Source: Polytrichum commune
Taxonomy: Eukaryota; Streptophyta; Polytrichopsida; Polytrichales; Polytrichaceae
Direction of reading: 5' to 3'
DNA: 64,000 nt
Assembly: GCA_950295325.1 (NCBI GenBank)
Contig: OX485808.1
Coordinates: 39,078,527-39,142,526, forward strand
The notes beneath the pieces were generated by a model. The model searched no databases, was not told where the DNA came from, and saw nothing but the letters and a program-made list of their open reading frames with translations. This document shows, piece by piece, positions 50,760 to 61,400 of the stretch. The translations under genes and the position numbers were made by a program. Numbering within the stretch: position 1 is the first letter of the stretch; every line of letters starts with the position of its first letter.

Positions 50760-52055
50760 TTGATGTTTGAGAATTCTGATGATTAACGGCGTTCAATAAT
50801 TCTGAATGTGTCATCCACATCTTCTTGGCTAATTTGCAACTGTAGTGGCTCCGATGATGGTTATGCTGATGATGGATATAACCTTCAAATTGCCTGAATT
50901 TTTTGTATGTTGATTTTAATCTGCACATCGTGGTCTCACTCCTGAATATTAAGTCATGAAAGCTTGTTAACAAACTTTTGAAAAAGTGAATAAAATCAAT
51001 GAAGGCTAATTAAGCATGAAAATAATGTCTATGCACCTTTTTAATTTGCAAGGTAGATTGCAAGCTACCTACCCCGAGAACTATGATTGCTCCCAAGCAA
51101 CAATATATTTAACATTGTATTATTCTATGTATCCGCAATCGAGTTCATAATCTATTATTTTTTTTGCCTCGGTCAGATCATTGGCTTCAAATATCCGCCT
51201 ATTTTTCATCTTCAAGCCTCAGAAGATGTTTGTGTGGTGAATTATTACATGAGTCTGCACAATGTGGATCAACTGTATAGAGGCCCTGACCCAAAGAGCA
51301 AGAAAAAACTTCAAACTGCCATTAGAAAATTACAAGGAACAACCCTTTCACAAATGTACTTTTAAACCAAGGTCATCTAGAAAAAAAATAAAAATTAGTT
51401 GATGATTTTTTAAAACATTTGAAAATAATAGCAACAGAAGTAGAATCACTGGAGATGCATAATTAAGTAACTGATTTGGAACCAGTACCTTAATCTGCAC
51501 GCAAATCTCGGCAAGGTGCTGATCACAGGACTACCCTGATCCAAAAAGTCCAGAGAGAGTAAGAATGGACGTGAAGCTCCAGAAGACCACTATATATAGA
51601 GTTGTTGTTTCTTAAGAGCACGGAGTTGAGACCAAAATGTGCCGGTAGTTGAGTTCAAAGCAAATTTAATCTGTTGTGTATTAAAGTAGAATTGAACTGA
51701 AGAAGAATTATGAACTGGTACCTTGCGAGAGCGGTTATTAGAGATTAATCAGTAACACTCAGCATCCATCCCCAGCTACCCTCCAAGCGTGGGTGAAAGT
51801 AAGACGTTGTGATGTCGATATTGGATGCTAACAATGCCATCGATCTCAAACTTCGAGAAGAATCATTCATTCTCACCTGCCGATAAAACAGTCTGTGAAC
51901 CTCGACAGTAGGAATGTTGCCAGCCCTCGAGAGTGATCGACGAGGGCGTCGTTGTGACCATAATGAGCAAGTAATTATAAATCATCAAGTCAGAACTATC
52001 TCCCCGGCAATCAGTCTCGAGGTCTGGGTTCTCGTCAACCATATATCGTTGTTTC
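50760..52055. other. Divergent intergenic region between F-box gene and secreted-protein gene
   Basis: No supported gene. A TATATATA core at 51591-51598 could serve as a TATA element for the minus-strand F-box gene (0.8 kb upstream of its first ATG). A plus-strand frame at 51087-51365 has no recognisable relatives. Confidence 0.4.
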
Positions 52056-52063
52056 TATATAAG
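52056..52063 (+). promoter_or_regulatory. Putative TATA box for the secreted-protein gene
   Basis: TATATAAG precedes a stretch that opens a short frame (Met at 52070 or 52085) ending in a good donor, AAG|GTGAGC, at 52189/52190. A first exon, coding or leader, at about 52085-52189 is therefore likely. Confidence 0.35.
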
Positions 52064-52319
52064 CTTGGTATGGAGTCTTCTCCAATGTCTTCTTCGGGAG
52101 CCCAGGGTGATGATCTGCAAGGTGGTCATGTCAGTTTTGTTAGCAAGTTTTCGCAGAGGTACTCTTTAGGGTTAAGCCGTCGCAGTAAGGTGAGCTTCCT
52201 TCCTCTCTATGTTACTCGGGGTTAATCCAAACATTACTGTTTTGTCCATGCTTGCCATGTTTAGTATGATTGTGGTCGCTATAATTCTGGAATCTGGAGT
52301 TTGTAATATCTTTACAGTG

Positions 52320-53436
52320 GTGGTTGGAGGATGCATTAAAGTTGTTGTGAAAGAAGTAACTGTGATGAGTTCTTGATGTGTGACTTGATTAGGGCACGAG
52401 GTTGAAGCGACTAGTGTGTGGATAGAATTTATTTTTTGCCCAGACATTTGGTCATGGATGTCAATTCTAAACTTACAATCAAGAATCCATACCATGTCCA
52501 TGTTTGTCATGTTTGATATGATTGAGGATGCTACTTCAAGGATCTGCAGTTTCTGAATTCTTTACAGTAGTGGTCGGAGGAAGCATCTAGCTAGGTTGTT
52601 GGAAAAGCAGTGATGAATTGCCTGTGTATTACTTGATTAGTGGTCGAGGTTGAAGCGACTAGTGCATATGTGAGTAAAGTTTCTCTAATGTGACATTAAC
52701 TCTAATTGATAAAGTTATGGGTCATGAATGTCAAGTCCAAACTTATAGTTAAGTATGAATCTTGTATTTGCTTTCTCAGGGATTTAGCAACAACATCCAA
52801 CTGGAGGATGCATCTAGGTTGTCGGGAAAGCATCGGTGAATTGTCTTTGTATGAACTCGTTGATTAAGGCTCAAGGTTGAAGCGACTACTGTGTGTGGGT
52901 AGAATTTCTTTCTGTGACATTAGCTCTAATTGATATAGTTATGGATCATGCATGTCAATTCCGAACTCAAAAACATGAATCCCGTGTTTGCTTTCTCAGG
53001 AATTAGCAGCGACATGCAATTGGGGGTGATCAATGCATCTAGGTCATGGGAAAGCAGTGGTGAAATATCTTCGTATGACTTGATTAGGGCTAAATGTTGA
53101 AGCAACTACCAAGTGTGTGCGTAGAGTTTCTTTAATTCTGTGACATTAGCTCTACTTGACAAAGTCATGGGTCATGGAAGTCGGGTCCACACTCACAGTT
53201 ATGAATCTCGTGTTTGCTATCTCAAGGTATCAGCAGCGACATCCATTTGGAGGATGTATCTAGGTTGTTGGGCAAGCAGTGATGAATTGTCTATGTATGA
53301 CTCGATTAGGGCTCGTGATTGAATCAACTAGAGCATGTGTGGGTTGAGTTTCTTTAATGTGACATAAACTCTAATTGATAAAGATGTGGGTCATGGATGT
53401 CAATTCCAACAACTGACCCTCGTGTTTGCTTTCTCA
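52320..53436 (+). repeat. ~225 bp tandem repeat, 4-5 units, each ending like a splice acceptor
   Basis: The units begin near 52320 (degenerate), 52560, 52785, 53001 and 53226. Each carries ggaggatgcatctaggttgt, aagcagtgatgaattgtc, ttgaagcgactag, tctaattgataaag, gggtcatggatgtcaa, and, in all but the first, ends in (t)tgctttctcag followed by (g)gaattagcagcgacat. The last acceptor-like end, at 53436, precedes the ATG at 53464. Confidence 0.85.
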
Positions 53437-53463
53437 GGGAATTAGCAGCGACATTTAAAAGAT

Positions 53464-53895
53464 ATGGCTTCGAGAAGCAACGCAAACCTGGCTACGGCCA
53501 CTGCGTGCGCAGCAGCACTGCTTTTGATGCTGCTAGCAACGATGGTGGGAGGCGCACATTGCTTCGGACAAACAAGCATCCACCAAGAGCTTACCACGGA
53601 CTGCAGATCGGTCATGTTCGATGACAGGTTCGCCAGGTTTAGGACAGAGACCATACACCCACGAGGGATTGCCTACTGGGAATACCAGACAACTTTTTCG
53701 CAGTACTACCGCGTCGCCATGCTTGCTTCCGCGGAACAACCCCCCAAGGGCAAAACCATTGAAGTGTGGTCCCGCCGAGATTGGCCAGGAGTCACCGACC
53801 CAACCACGGTGTGGAAAGTGAATGTGACGGGGTTGTACAGCATGAATCTGAAAACAAACCAGTGGGTGTTTGCAGGCTTCTGGGATTTGTTCTGA
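53464..53895 (+). CDS. Small secreted protein of unknown function
   Basis: A single open frame of 143 residues starts at the ATG at 53464, 27 bases after an acceptor-like ttgctttctcag. Residues 1-33 are a clear signal peptide with an ALLLMLLATMVGG core and likely cleavage before FGQTS. The mature part (~110 residues) has one Cys (TDCRS), many aromatic residues (AYWEYQTTFSQYYRV; KTNQWVFAGFWDLF) and one N-glycosylation site (NVT). Codon use is GC-richer than its surroundings, which supports real coding. I do not recognise the family; the size and aromatic C-terminus recall small secreted plant proteins such as S-protein homologues, but the conserved cysteines of that family are missing. An upstream exon at 52070-52189 is probably leader. 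Confidence 0.65.
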   Translation: MASRSNANLATATACAAALLLMLLATMVGGAHCFGQTSIHQELTTDCRSVMFDDRFARFRTETIHPRGIAYWEYQTTFSQYYRVAMLASAEQPPKGKTIEVWSRRDWPGVTDPTTVWKVNVTGLYSMNLKTNQWVFAGFWDLF

Positions 53896-54737
53896 TCAGT
53901 TTCATGTAGTAAATATCTGGTCTGCCGGCCTCGAGAGATCACCAAGTTCACAGATTCACATCAACAGCGTAGTAACTTACTCGGAGACACATGATGCTTG
54001 TGCCATTTTGGGGAATTGAGTCACAGTATCTATCATCCCTTGTAGAGCATAATCGTGATGAATCATTCTTGCAATGTAATATGCTAAGTTCAGGAACTGA
54101 ACTGTGGACTAATATACTGTTTATGGTTCCCAGCAACTGGGTTTGGACCAGGGGGTTGGTGAATCACATGATTGCAAACAATAGAAGTAAGAATCACCTA
54201 AATGTTTGTGCTGTTGCTGATTTGTTTGTGCTTAGATTCTGTGCCCGTGTGACGATGTCCTCCTATAGGCTGCATGTTCAATCTGATTCTTCAAATCTGA
54301 ACCCCTGTCACATTGAATTGTGACTGGGCAACACATATACTTCTAGGTCAATTGTCGGGTATTATATTATTCTTTAGATTGTCTCTTACAGTTATATAAT
54401 TGAGTCAATTTCAAGTTTGAGATCATGTACATCCACTTGGTGGTCTACTGTAGAGATATATATTTTTTGGAACGAACTCCAGACAACATAAGAGAGTCCA
54501 TGTGCATCATCCACATATACTTAAACATCTTAAAGAACAAATGAACCAAGGCAAACGGATGAAACCTTCCCACGAAGTAATTGCTGGCATGGTAAATATC
54601 ATCTCTGAGCAAGTCCTATGATAGTCATGATGATCATTATGTGACTGACTGATTAATTCTCTCTTGTATAGTATGAATGACTATACATGGCAGTCCTTCA
54701 GGATTGGTCAAAACTATTGAGATCTAGAGACTAAAAC
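53896..54737. other. Convergent intergenic region
   Basis: Lies between the stop of the secreted-protein gene and the stop of the minus-strand CLPT-like gene. It holds presumably both 3' UTRs; no other structure seen. Confidence 0.5.
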
Positions 54738-57647
54738 CTACTGAACTAATTGTTGGTACTGGCCCTTTGCACTAGCTGGCTGTTTCATCTGCAGATATTG
54801 GAAAAATCAAAAATTCAGAAATTAAATATGAAAACGACCTGCTAAAGAGGAAAGACTGCTAAAGAGGCATAGAGCATACACACTACCTAAGCATATATTT
54901 TAACATCCCAAGTCCATAGACAGAATCGTAGCTGTGAAAAAAACTTATCAAAAACACGTATGAAGTTGACCAACAACTTTTGAGTTCAAGCCAAGTTTGC
55001 AGGTGCACTCTTGAAAGTTGAACTCCAATAGCAACTGAATGTATAAACCACTGACATCTCGAATGTGAAGGCTCCTTTGTAGAAGAATTAACAAATTTAA
55101 AAATCTAATCAATATAAACAGAATGTATAATCCACACCCAAAAATGTGTAAGAGATACTTACAGTTGCACCAAGTTCAGCAATTTTTTCATCATTTATGC
55201 CAAGGTTTTCAAGTACTTTCTGACCAGCTGAGCCCTTCTGGGCCCAGATTCCAAGCACCATCATGGTTGTACTCAGCTCGTTGCCAGATGCTCCTTCTGC
55301 AGAAATCACCAAGGCCACAACTTGTTGAGTCCACTTTCAAGCTACAGCTCATAGGTTTGTGCATTTTCTACCCCAGTGCACAGACCTTGTTAAAGCTTGA
55401 GGATAATTGCATAAGGGAGTGGATGGAGAGTAAAGGGCTCAGTGAAGATATAACCAATATCATATTTAACTAGACATGGACCTCCATCCTTGACAATGCA
55501 AGCATCTGTAGATATCACGAACATGGTACATTGGCCTTTCCTTAGCCTTGAATAGTCCACTTTTATGATGAATCAGATTTATATGTGTATACTTGCAATC
55601 CATCAGCTTGAAGATGCAAATGCTAAATGCCAGGATTTTTTGGACCATGTATAGTATTTAAATTAAAGCCCAAAGCCAAAAACTCTAAACCCTAAACCCT
55701 AAACTTTGCACAGGTTTAGGAAATATAATAGTTGCTTCCCTGATACTCTACAGGAGACTAAAAGAGTGAACAATTACCAGGTCTATTCTTTGTGTCAATG
55801 GCCCAATTGAGAGCCTTCTGAGCTGAGGTAGTAAGAGGTGGATGCTCCGGACTAAAAAAGTACATGTCAGCTTTGCCAAGCAGCTTAATGATCTCATCCT
55901 TCGCACCAAACAAGGTTACACCATTCTTCCGCAAAAACCTTGCTGCTTCACTTGTGCCTGTATTGCAGTGCCTAATTTGTTTCATTCACTGTCATCTGTG
56001 ATGACCTTCACGACGTGAGCAGCATAAAGATGTACCCTACTCTAGTATCATTGCTATATCCAAACCAACACATGGATCTAATTTCATACTTATACAATAC
56101 TTGAATTTGTCCGAGTTCCAAATTATTGGCCCCTTGGAACAACGTGCCCATGAACATAGACACATGTATTGGTGTGGCACAATTCACAACACGTTCAAAT
56201 TGTTCAAACTGACAGCATTTGCACACAATCTTGCGAAACTTGCATGTAGTGACGGTGGAGTTCTGTATACTGCATTTCCTAGATTGCTTGATCTCACCTT
56301 CCGTTAAAATTCCTAAAAGGAGTGACTCTGTTCCAGTTGTGGGGTACTTCAACTTGCGGGCCTCCAGCTCAGCCATGCTATATGACTTAACAGCTCTCGC
56401 CTCCCATCTGCCAAACTCCACTGTCCAACAATAAGAGTCCAAAACTTTGCACATTGCTCATACCAATGTAACCAAAGAGCCTGTCAAAGAAAAAAGTAAC
56501 GAACCCTAACAATAGATATGACTCTTCCGGTAACAGTCTGAATTAGTGATCGCTGCGAACTCTTCATTTCCCCTTATATCTTAAGATCCACTATTCAACA
56601 AGTAGCCCTCATACTCATAATCTGCCTTCACATTTACAAGCATATAGCATGGGAACACTTCGCAGCTATATTTGTATGTACTTTGAGGCAACTCTTACTT
56701 TCCAAGAAAGAAAATGTGAATTCAGCAGCATACATCTAAAGTACTTACGGGATATCTTGCCCAGGCGTCATGGTTTCTGTGTCCCTGCACCCATATCGAA
56801 AAACAGCAAGTTACATACTTTGCCAGTAGTTTTACCAGTACACTACAATTAATCAATGCATCTACCTTCACCACCACCACAGCTCTATCAAAACTCACTA
56901 TAGCTTCACTTAACTGCTAAATCTTTTGGCTGTCACTAAAATTCTCTTGAACTTGAGCAGAAGAATAATACTACGAACTGTGAAACAAGCCACGGATGTA
57001 TACTAGTCCTACGATATTATAAATCTTGAACGTCGGGCGCCAAGGCACTTTTCCTCTATCACATCCTTAAAACAAATTCTCCCAGGCAAGACAATGCATT
57101 ATCTAGACTAAGAGAAGAAGATAAGCCCATGACAGTCGGAATGACATATCAGCCGTAATGCCATTTATCCAACCAATGCAACAGTAGTTGAGTTTCTTCT
57201 AATCCCACTCCCATTTACAAGAATTGCTCAGGATAATCAAACCTTACCACACTGTAGGCCTATTTCCACCACCGATTTAGCAAGAGCCTCCCCCATCCTC
57301 TCTGATAACAACACCATGGCCATCCTTAAAGCCCTAACAAGTGGAACCTCGCCGCTTCTAAAACGTAGTAACTCTTTTATGAGCTAGACAAATCGAGATT
57401 GATTTTGTGATTCCTATCCCACATACCCTGATGGCAACACCATGGCGACCACGACACCACGCCTCCTTGAAACCCTAGCGAGTGAGACCTGGTGCAATTC
57501 CGGCGATATGCTGCTGCTCCACCGCAGCTGCCGCCGCCTGGGTGCTAGGCTAATGGAGCCGTTTCTACATGAAATTTGCGGAGAGGTGGCCCCCTTGCTC
57601 TGCGAAGCTGCCAGCAGGTGGCGGGAGAGAGTTGTCGCCATAGCCAT
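54738..57647 (-). CDS. CLPT1: CLPT-like chloroplast Clp protease accessory subunit
   Basis: Five exons on the minus strand, 57647-57427, 56407-56298, 55957-55778, 55296-55163 and 54788-54738, join in phase to give 231 residues (Arabidopsis CLPT1 is ~238). The first ~65 residues are Ser/Arg-rich, a chloroplast transit peptide. The mature part is the Clp N-domain fold: WEARAVKSYSMAELEARKLK, YPTTGTESLLLGILTEG, TSEAARFLRKNGVTL, IKLLGKADMYFFSPEHPPLT, SAQKALNWAID, and NELSTTMMVLGIWAQKGSAG, LENLGINDEK. LLGKADMYFFSPEHPPLT is a CLPT signature. CLPT proteins bind and stabilise the plastid ClpPR core. The small last exon (16 residues) is the least certain part. Met at 57641 is an alternative start. It diverges from tRNA-Trp, 250 bases away. 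Confidence 0.88.
55683..55705 (+). repeat. Telomere-like telobox repeats in CLPT intron
   Basis: Three consecutive copies of the plant telomere unit type (ctctaaa ccctaaa ccctaaa ct) occur in the intron between the exons at 55778 and 55296. Short interstitial telomere-like (telobox) motifs are common in plant genes and may bind regulatory proteins. Confidence 0.7.
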
Positions 57648-57899
57648 CCGATTCTCTGCAACGGAAACACAGAAACACGAAACGGCACAAGAGACGCTCC
57701 AGATTACACTGTGAAGCTGATGCGCTTGACCTCCCTTCGTGAACGGATGAGGATGGATGAAGTTGTTTTGGCTTTCTTTTTCGGAAAGGAAATAATGTTC
57801 TCGTTGTTGGATGAAGATTTCCAGGAGATTTAAGGACTTCGAAACCTTAAAATATGCAGAAAACGTTATATATGAATATAGCACACATGTAATCACTGG

Positions 57900-57971
57900 G
57901 GATCCGTGGCGCAATGGTAGCGCGTCTGACTCCAGATCAGAAGGTTGCGTGTTCGATTCACGTCGGGTTCA
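57900..57971 (+). tRNA. trnW-CCA: tRNA-Trp (CCA)
   Basis: 72 nt cloverleaf: acceptor stem GGATCCG/CGGGTTC with G-U pairs allowed, D arm with GCGCAATGGTAGCGC, anticodon stem TCTGA/TCAGA around loop CTCCAGA (anticodon CCA), T arm GCGTG-TTCGATT-CACGT type, discriminator A at 57971. CCA is not encoded and no intron is present, as expected for a nuclear gene. Internal A box (TGGCGCAATGG) and B box (GTTCGATTC) are intact; a T5 run ~25 bases downstream can terminate polymerase III. It decodes UGG. Confidence 0.95.
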
Positions 57972-58401
57972 ACATCCCGAATTACGCCCCGTACAACTTT
58001 TTCGTTTTTTCATTTTTTACCATTAAAATACATTGTCACCGAAAGTAATTACTGATGTTTTCTTGGGGAAATGTAGATTGGTGATATGACCCCAAAAAAA
58101 TGACCATATGAATTGTTGATACCTAATTATGTTGTGTGTCATGCAAAAAAACAACATGATTCTAAATCAAATTTCTCAAGCATTTCCTCAAGCATTTCCT
58201 CAAGCATTTCCTCATTGTTAAGAGTCCAGCTAGACTTGAACCATGTCATCATATTTCCAGCAAGATGTTGTTGATAAAGGGCACTGTGATCATTGATGGA
58301 ATTCTTACAACAAGTGGGGACACAACAATTGTAATAATGATCATCAAGTTGCTAAGTCTCAAATTATTTGTGGAATACAATTAAGTCATATATTTTGTAG
58401 C
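57972..58401. other. Intergenic spacer with short 12-base repeat
   Basis: Polymerase III terminator (T5 near 57997-58001) followed by AT-rich DNA. A 12-base unit, ctcaagcatttc, is repeated three times at about 58175-58210. The rest is probably the 3' UTR of the minus-strand Ulp1-TPR gene. Confidence 0.5.
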
Positions 58402-61400
58402 TCATGGGCTATATACATCTCCAGAAAAACATTGTAAACGTTGTATATAACCAATAACTGCTGCATCCAAATCTTCTAATGCCACTTCAAGTTGACCTAA
58501 TTTTCCCTTGACATATCCTCTCAAGAATAATATTTGTGGATCAGAAGCATTTAGTGTGTCCACCATATCCAAGTCTTGCAAGGCTCCTTCAAAATCTTCC
58601 CATTTGCATCTAATGAGTGCCCTTCTATGTAGTGTGATAGAGTTTCCAGGTTCCAAAAAATTTGCTTCATTTAGATCATCCAATGCCTCTCTAGCTTGAT
58701 CCACTAAGTGTCTAACATACCCTCTCCAAGATAGCACTCCTGGATCATTAGGATATTGTTTATTCACCGTATGTAAGTCTTGTAAGGCACCATCAAAATC
58801 ACCCATCATGCACTTCACATTTGCTCTCCTATGAATTGTGACCGTTTTTTCTGGTTCCAATAAATGTGCGGCATTCAAGTCTTCTAGTGCATCTTCAAAT
58901 TGGTGCAACATTCCTTTGACATATCCTCTCAATGACAATACTCGCGCATCTAGAGGTCGTAATTTTTCCACCATCTCTAAGTCTTGCAATGCCCCTTCAA
59001 GATCATGCATCATAGCTTTCACGTTTGCTGATCTATAGATTGTTTTGAAACTCTTCTCCAATTCCAATGAGGATGTTGCGACCAAGTCTAGTGAAGCTTC
59101 TACAAAAAACCCCAATCTCCCCATGACATATCCTCTCATGGACAATAATTGTGGATCAAAGGGATGCAATTCATTGATCACATTTAGATCCTCAAGGGCC
59201 AATATGTACATTGCATGGATCATTTTTTTGTCAAGTGTTCTTCTACAAAACAAATTAGGAAAACTTGATTCCAATGAAATTGCAATGTCCAAGTCTGATA
59301 ATGCTGAAGAAACATCACCAATCTTTCGTTTGATATGTCCTCTTAAAGAAATAATTAGAGGATCATTAGGTTGGAAACCATTCGCCATCTCTAAGTCTTG
59401 TAGCGCCCCAACGTAATTGTTGTTGCAACATTTGATAGCTGCCTCTCCTCGCAATGAGAGTGCCAAACTACTTGGTTCTACTGATGTTGAGATGTTCAAG
59501 TCCAAAACTTTGAAGTCTACAAAAAAAACACACACTAGTTCACCACTAACTTCAAATTTTGGGAATGAATAAGAAACATAATGTGGAAATGATGATTGCA
59601 ATCACATTATTATTCTAATATGGAAAGATCTCATTCAAATTATGATCATTAAATTTATCAGTCAATTGAATTGAATTATGACATGAGCTTGACTTGAAAT
59701 CATTTTGCTATGTGTAAGGGTATTTTGAACATAGGGATTCAAACCTACTAGCAAAGAATTTTTTAGCAGGATATCACATGCATTGCCAACACTAGCATGC
59801 AGATAGAGTCTATGTACTCTAATAATATTGCCTTCAATATTTCTTCTGTTATAAATGGCATAACAAAAAGCAAGCTATTTATGCAATGTTCCTTCTTCAT
59901 GAGGCTTGTCAAGTCTCTCGAATCCCACGAGTTTAAAGTTGCATAGTTGATTTGGTGACCCCATAAATGATCGGTCATTTTTAAATCAATGTCTCATTAA
60001 AATCAAGCAACATTATTATGATGATGAAGACCTTTAAGCTAATGAATAAAGGATAAACCAATTATTACCTGTTTGATTGTGATAGAATAGGTGCCTTGAT
60101 GTTTTGATAAGCAATTCCGAGCATGCATTGTGATTCTCCAATGTTAAAATCAAATTTGTAATGGTTGCCCGTTTTGTAAGGCAAATTGATGGTGGAAACC
60201 AATCCCTTGTAAGCTACCATACACAAAGCCACCAAATTAAGTTAAAAAATTTCATAATACACTTGAAGAATGGATAAGAAACTAACACAAAAGCTTGTAA
60301 ATCAAATTCATTTAGATAAAATCCTCAAAATATCACAAAGTCTACTTTAAAATGTTAAATAAATTTACGATAGCATATTGATCATGAAAATAAGATTTAA
60401 TTGTTGACTTACAAATGAAAATATTTGAACAGGTGCATCATAGTTGGTTATCGCCTCCAAAAATTGTTCTATGTATTCCAATACAAAAAGTGCACAATCG
60501 GTGTTGTTATCTTGTTGTGGAACCTTCCACCACCAAATGAAATGTGATGGTTAGTGCAATCTAAGACAAATTATGTAGGTATTTGCAATTCAGATTGACA
60601 CAATGAGGCTTGCTTGATGCTAATTACAAATATCAAGTGAAACCGTATAAATGAATCTAATTTCCTTTTGTCAATAGAATTTCAAATAATCTTGAAATTT
60701 GTAATGTATTTAAAGTTTACCTATGCCTCAATTGAGAGAGGCTAACATATTGTGCTAAGTTGCTAGTCACCCACAAAACACCCCAATGAAACAAAATTTA
60801 AATCATAATGAGATGTTTACATATAAAAATATACATAGTATTATTATATCTTACCGGAGGTACAATGAATGGAATTTCACATAACTTTTTTCGAAGAAAC
60901 TCAGGGTAATGTCTTCGAATCCATTCTTGCTCAAGTAGGCTATAAGAGAAACACAACACAATTAGATGGAGATAACACTCTATTAAATCTTGATTCATTC
61001 GTCTCTTTATACTAGATTAAATCACAACATCAAGTGTAATCACACTAAAGCCCAGCTCGTAAGTGAAACAAGGAAAATATTCATCATGATATTACTTATG
61101 CTCAACTAGGTATTACATCCACCTTTGAGTTATACATTTGTTATTAATTTTATCCTTTTAATTGATGACATTACCAAATATTGAATTTTGAATTATTTTC
61201 AATTTTGTTGCCCAACTATAAAAGATGTTAATATTATTATCATGTGTGACTATCATAACATACAAGTCAATATCCAAACCTCCATCTCATAGTTGAAATT
61301 TTTTAAGGTAAATTGGTTATAAGTACACTCTAAACTCCGTTAAATCAACTTCCTTGATGCCACTCTTGAAACCCTAGGGAACGGATGTTCTTAGTTCAAA

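Noticed and set aside
51087-51365. 92-codon plus-strand frame between two genes
   Set aside because: The first half lies in AT-rich DNA and the second half (YRGPDPKSKKK) matches nothing I recognise; no start or promoter support.
58402-59601. TPR gene as an independent single-exon gene starting at Met 59601
   Set aside because: The first ~29 residues of that frame look like translated intron (ending in a poly-T acceptor), whereas splicing from the Ulp1 exon joins in phase at the acceptor at 59517. Kept only as an alternative.
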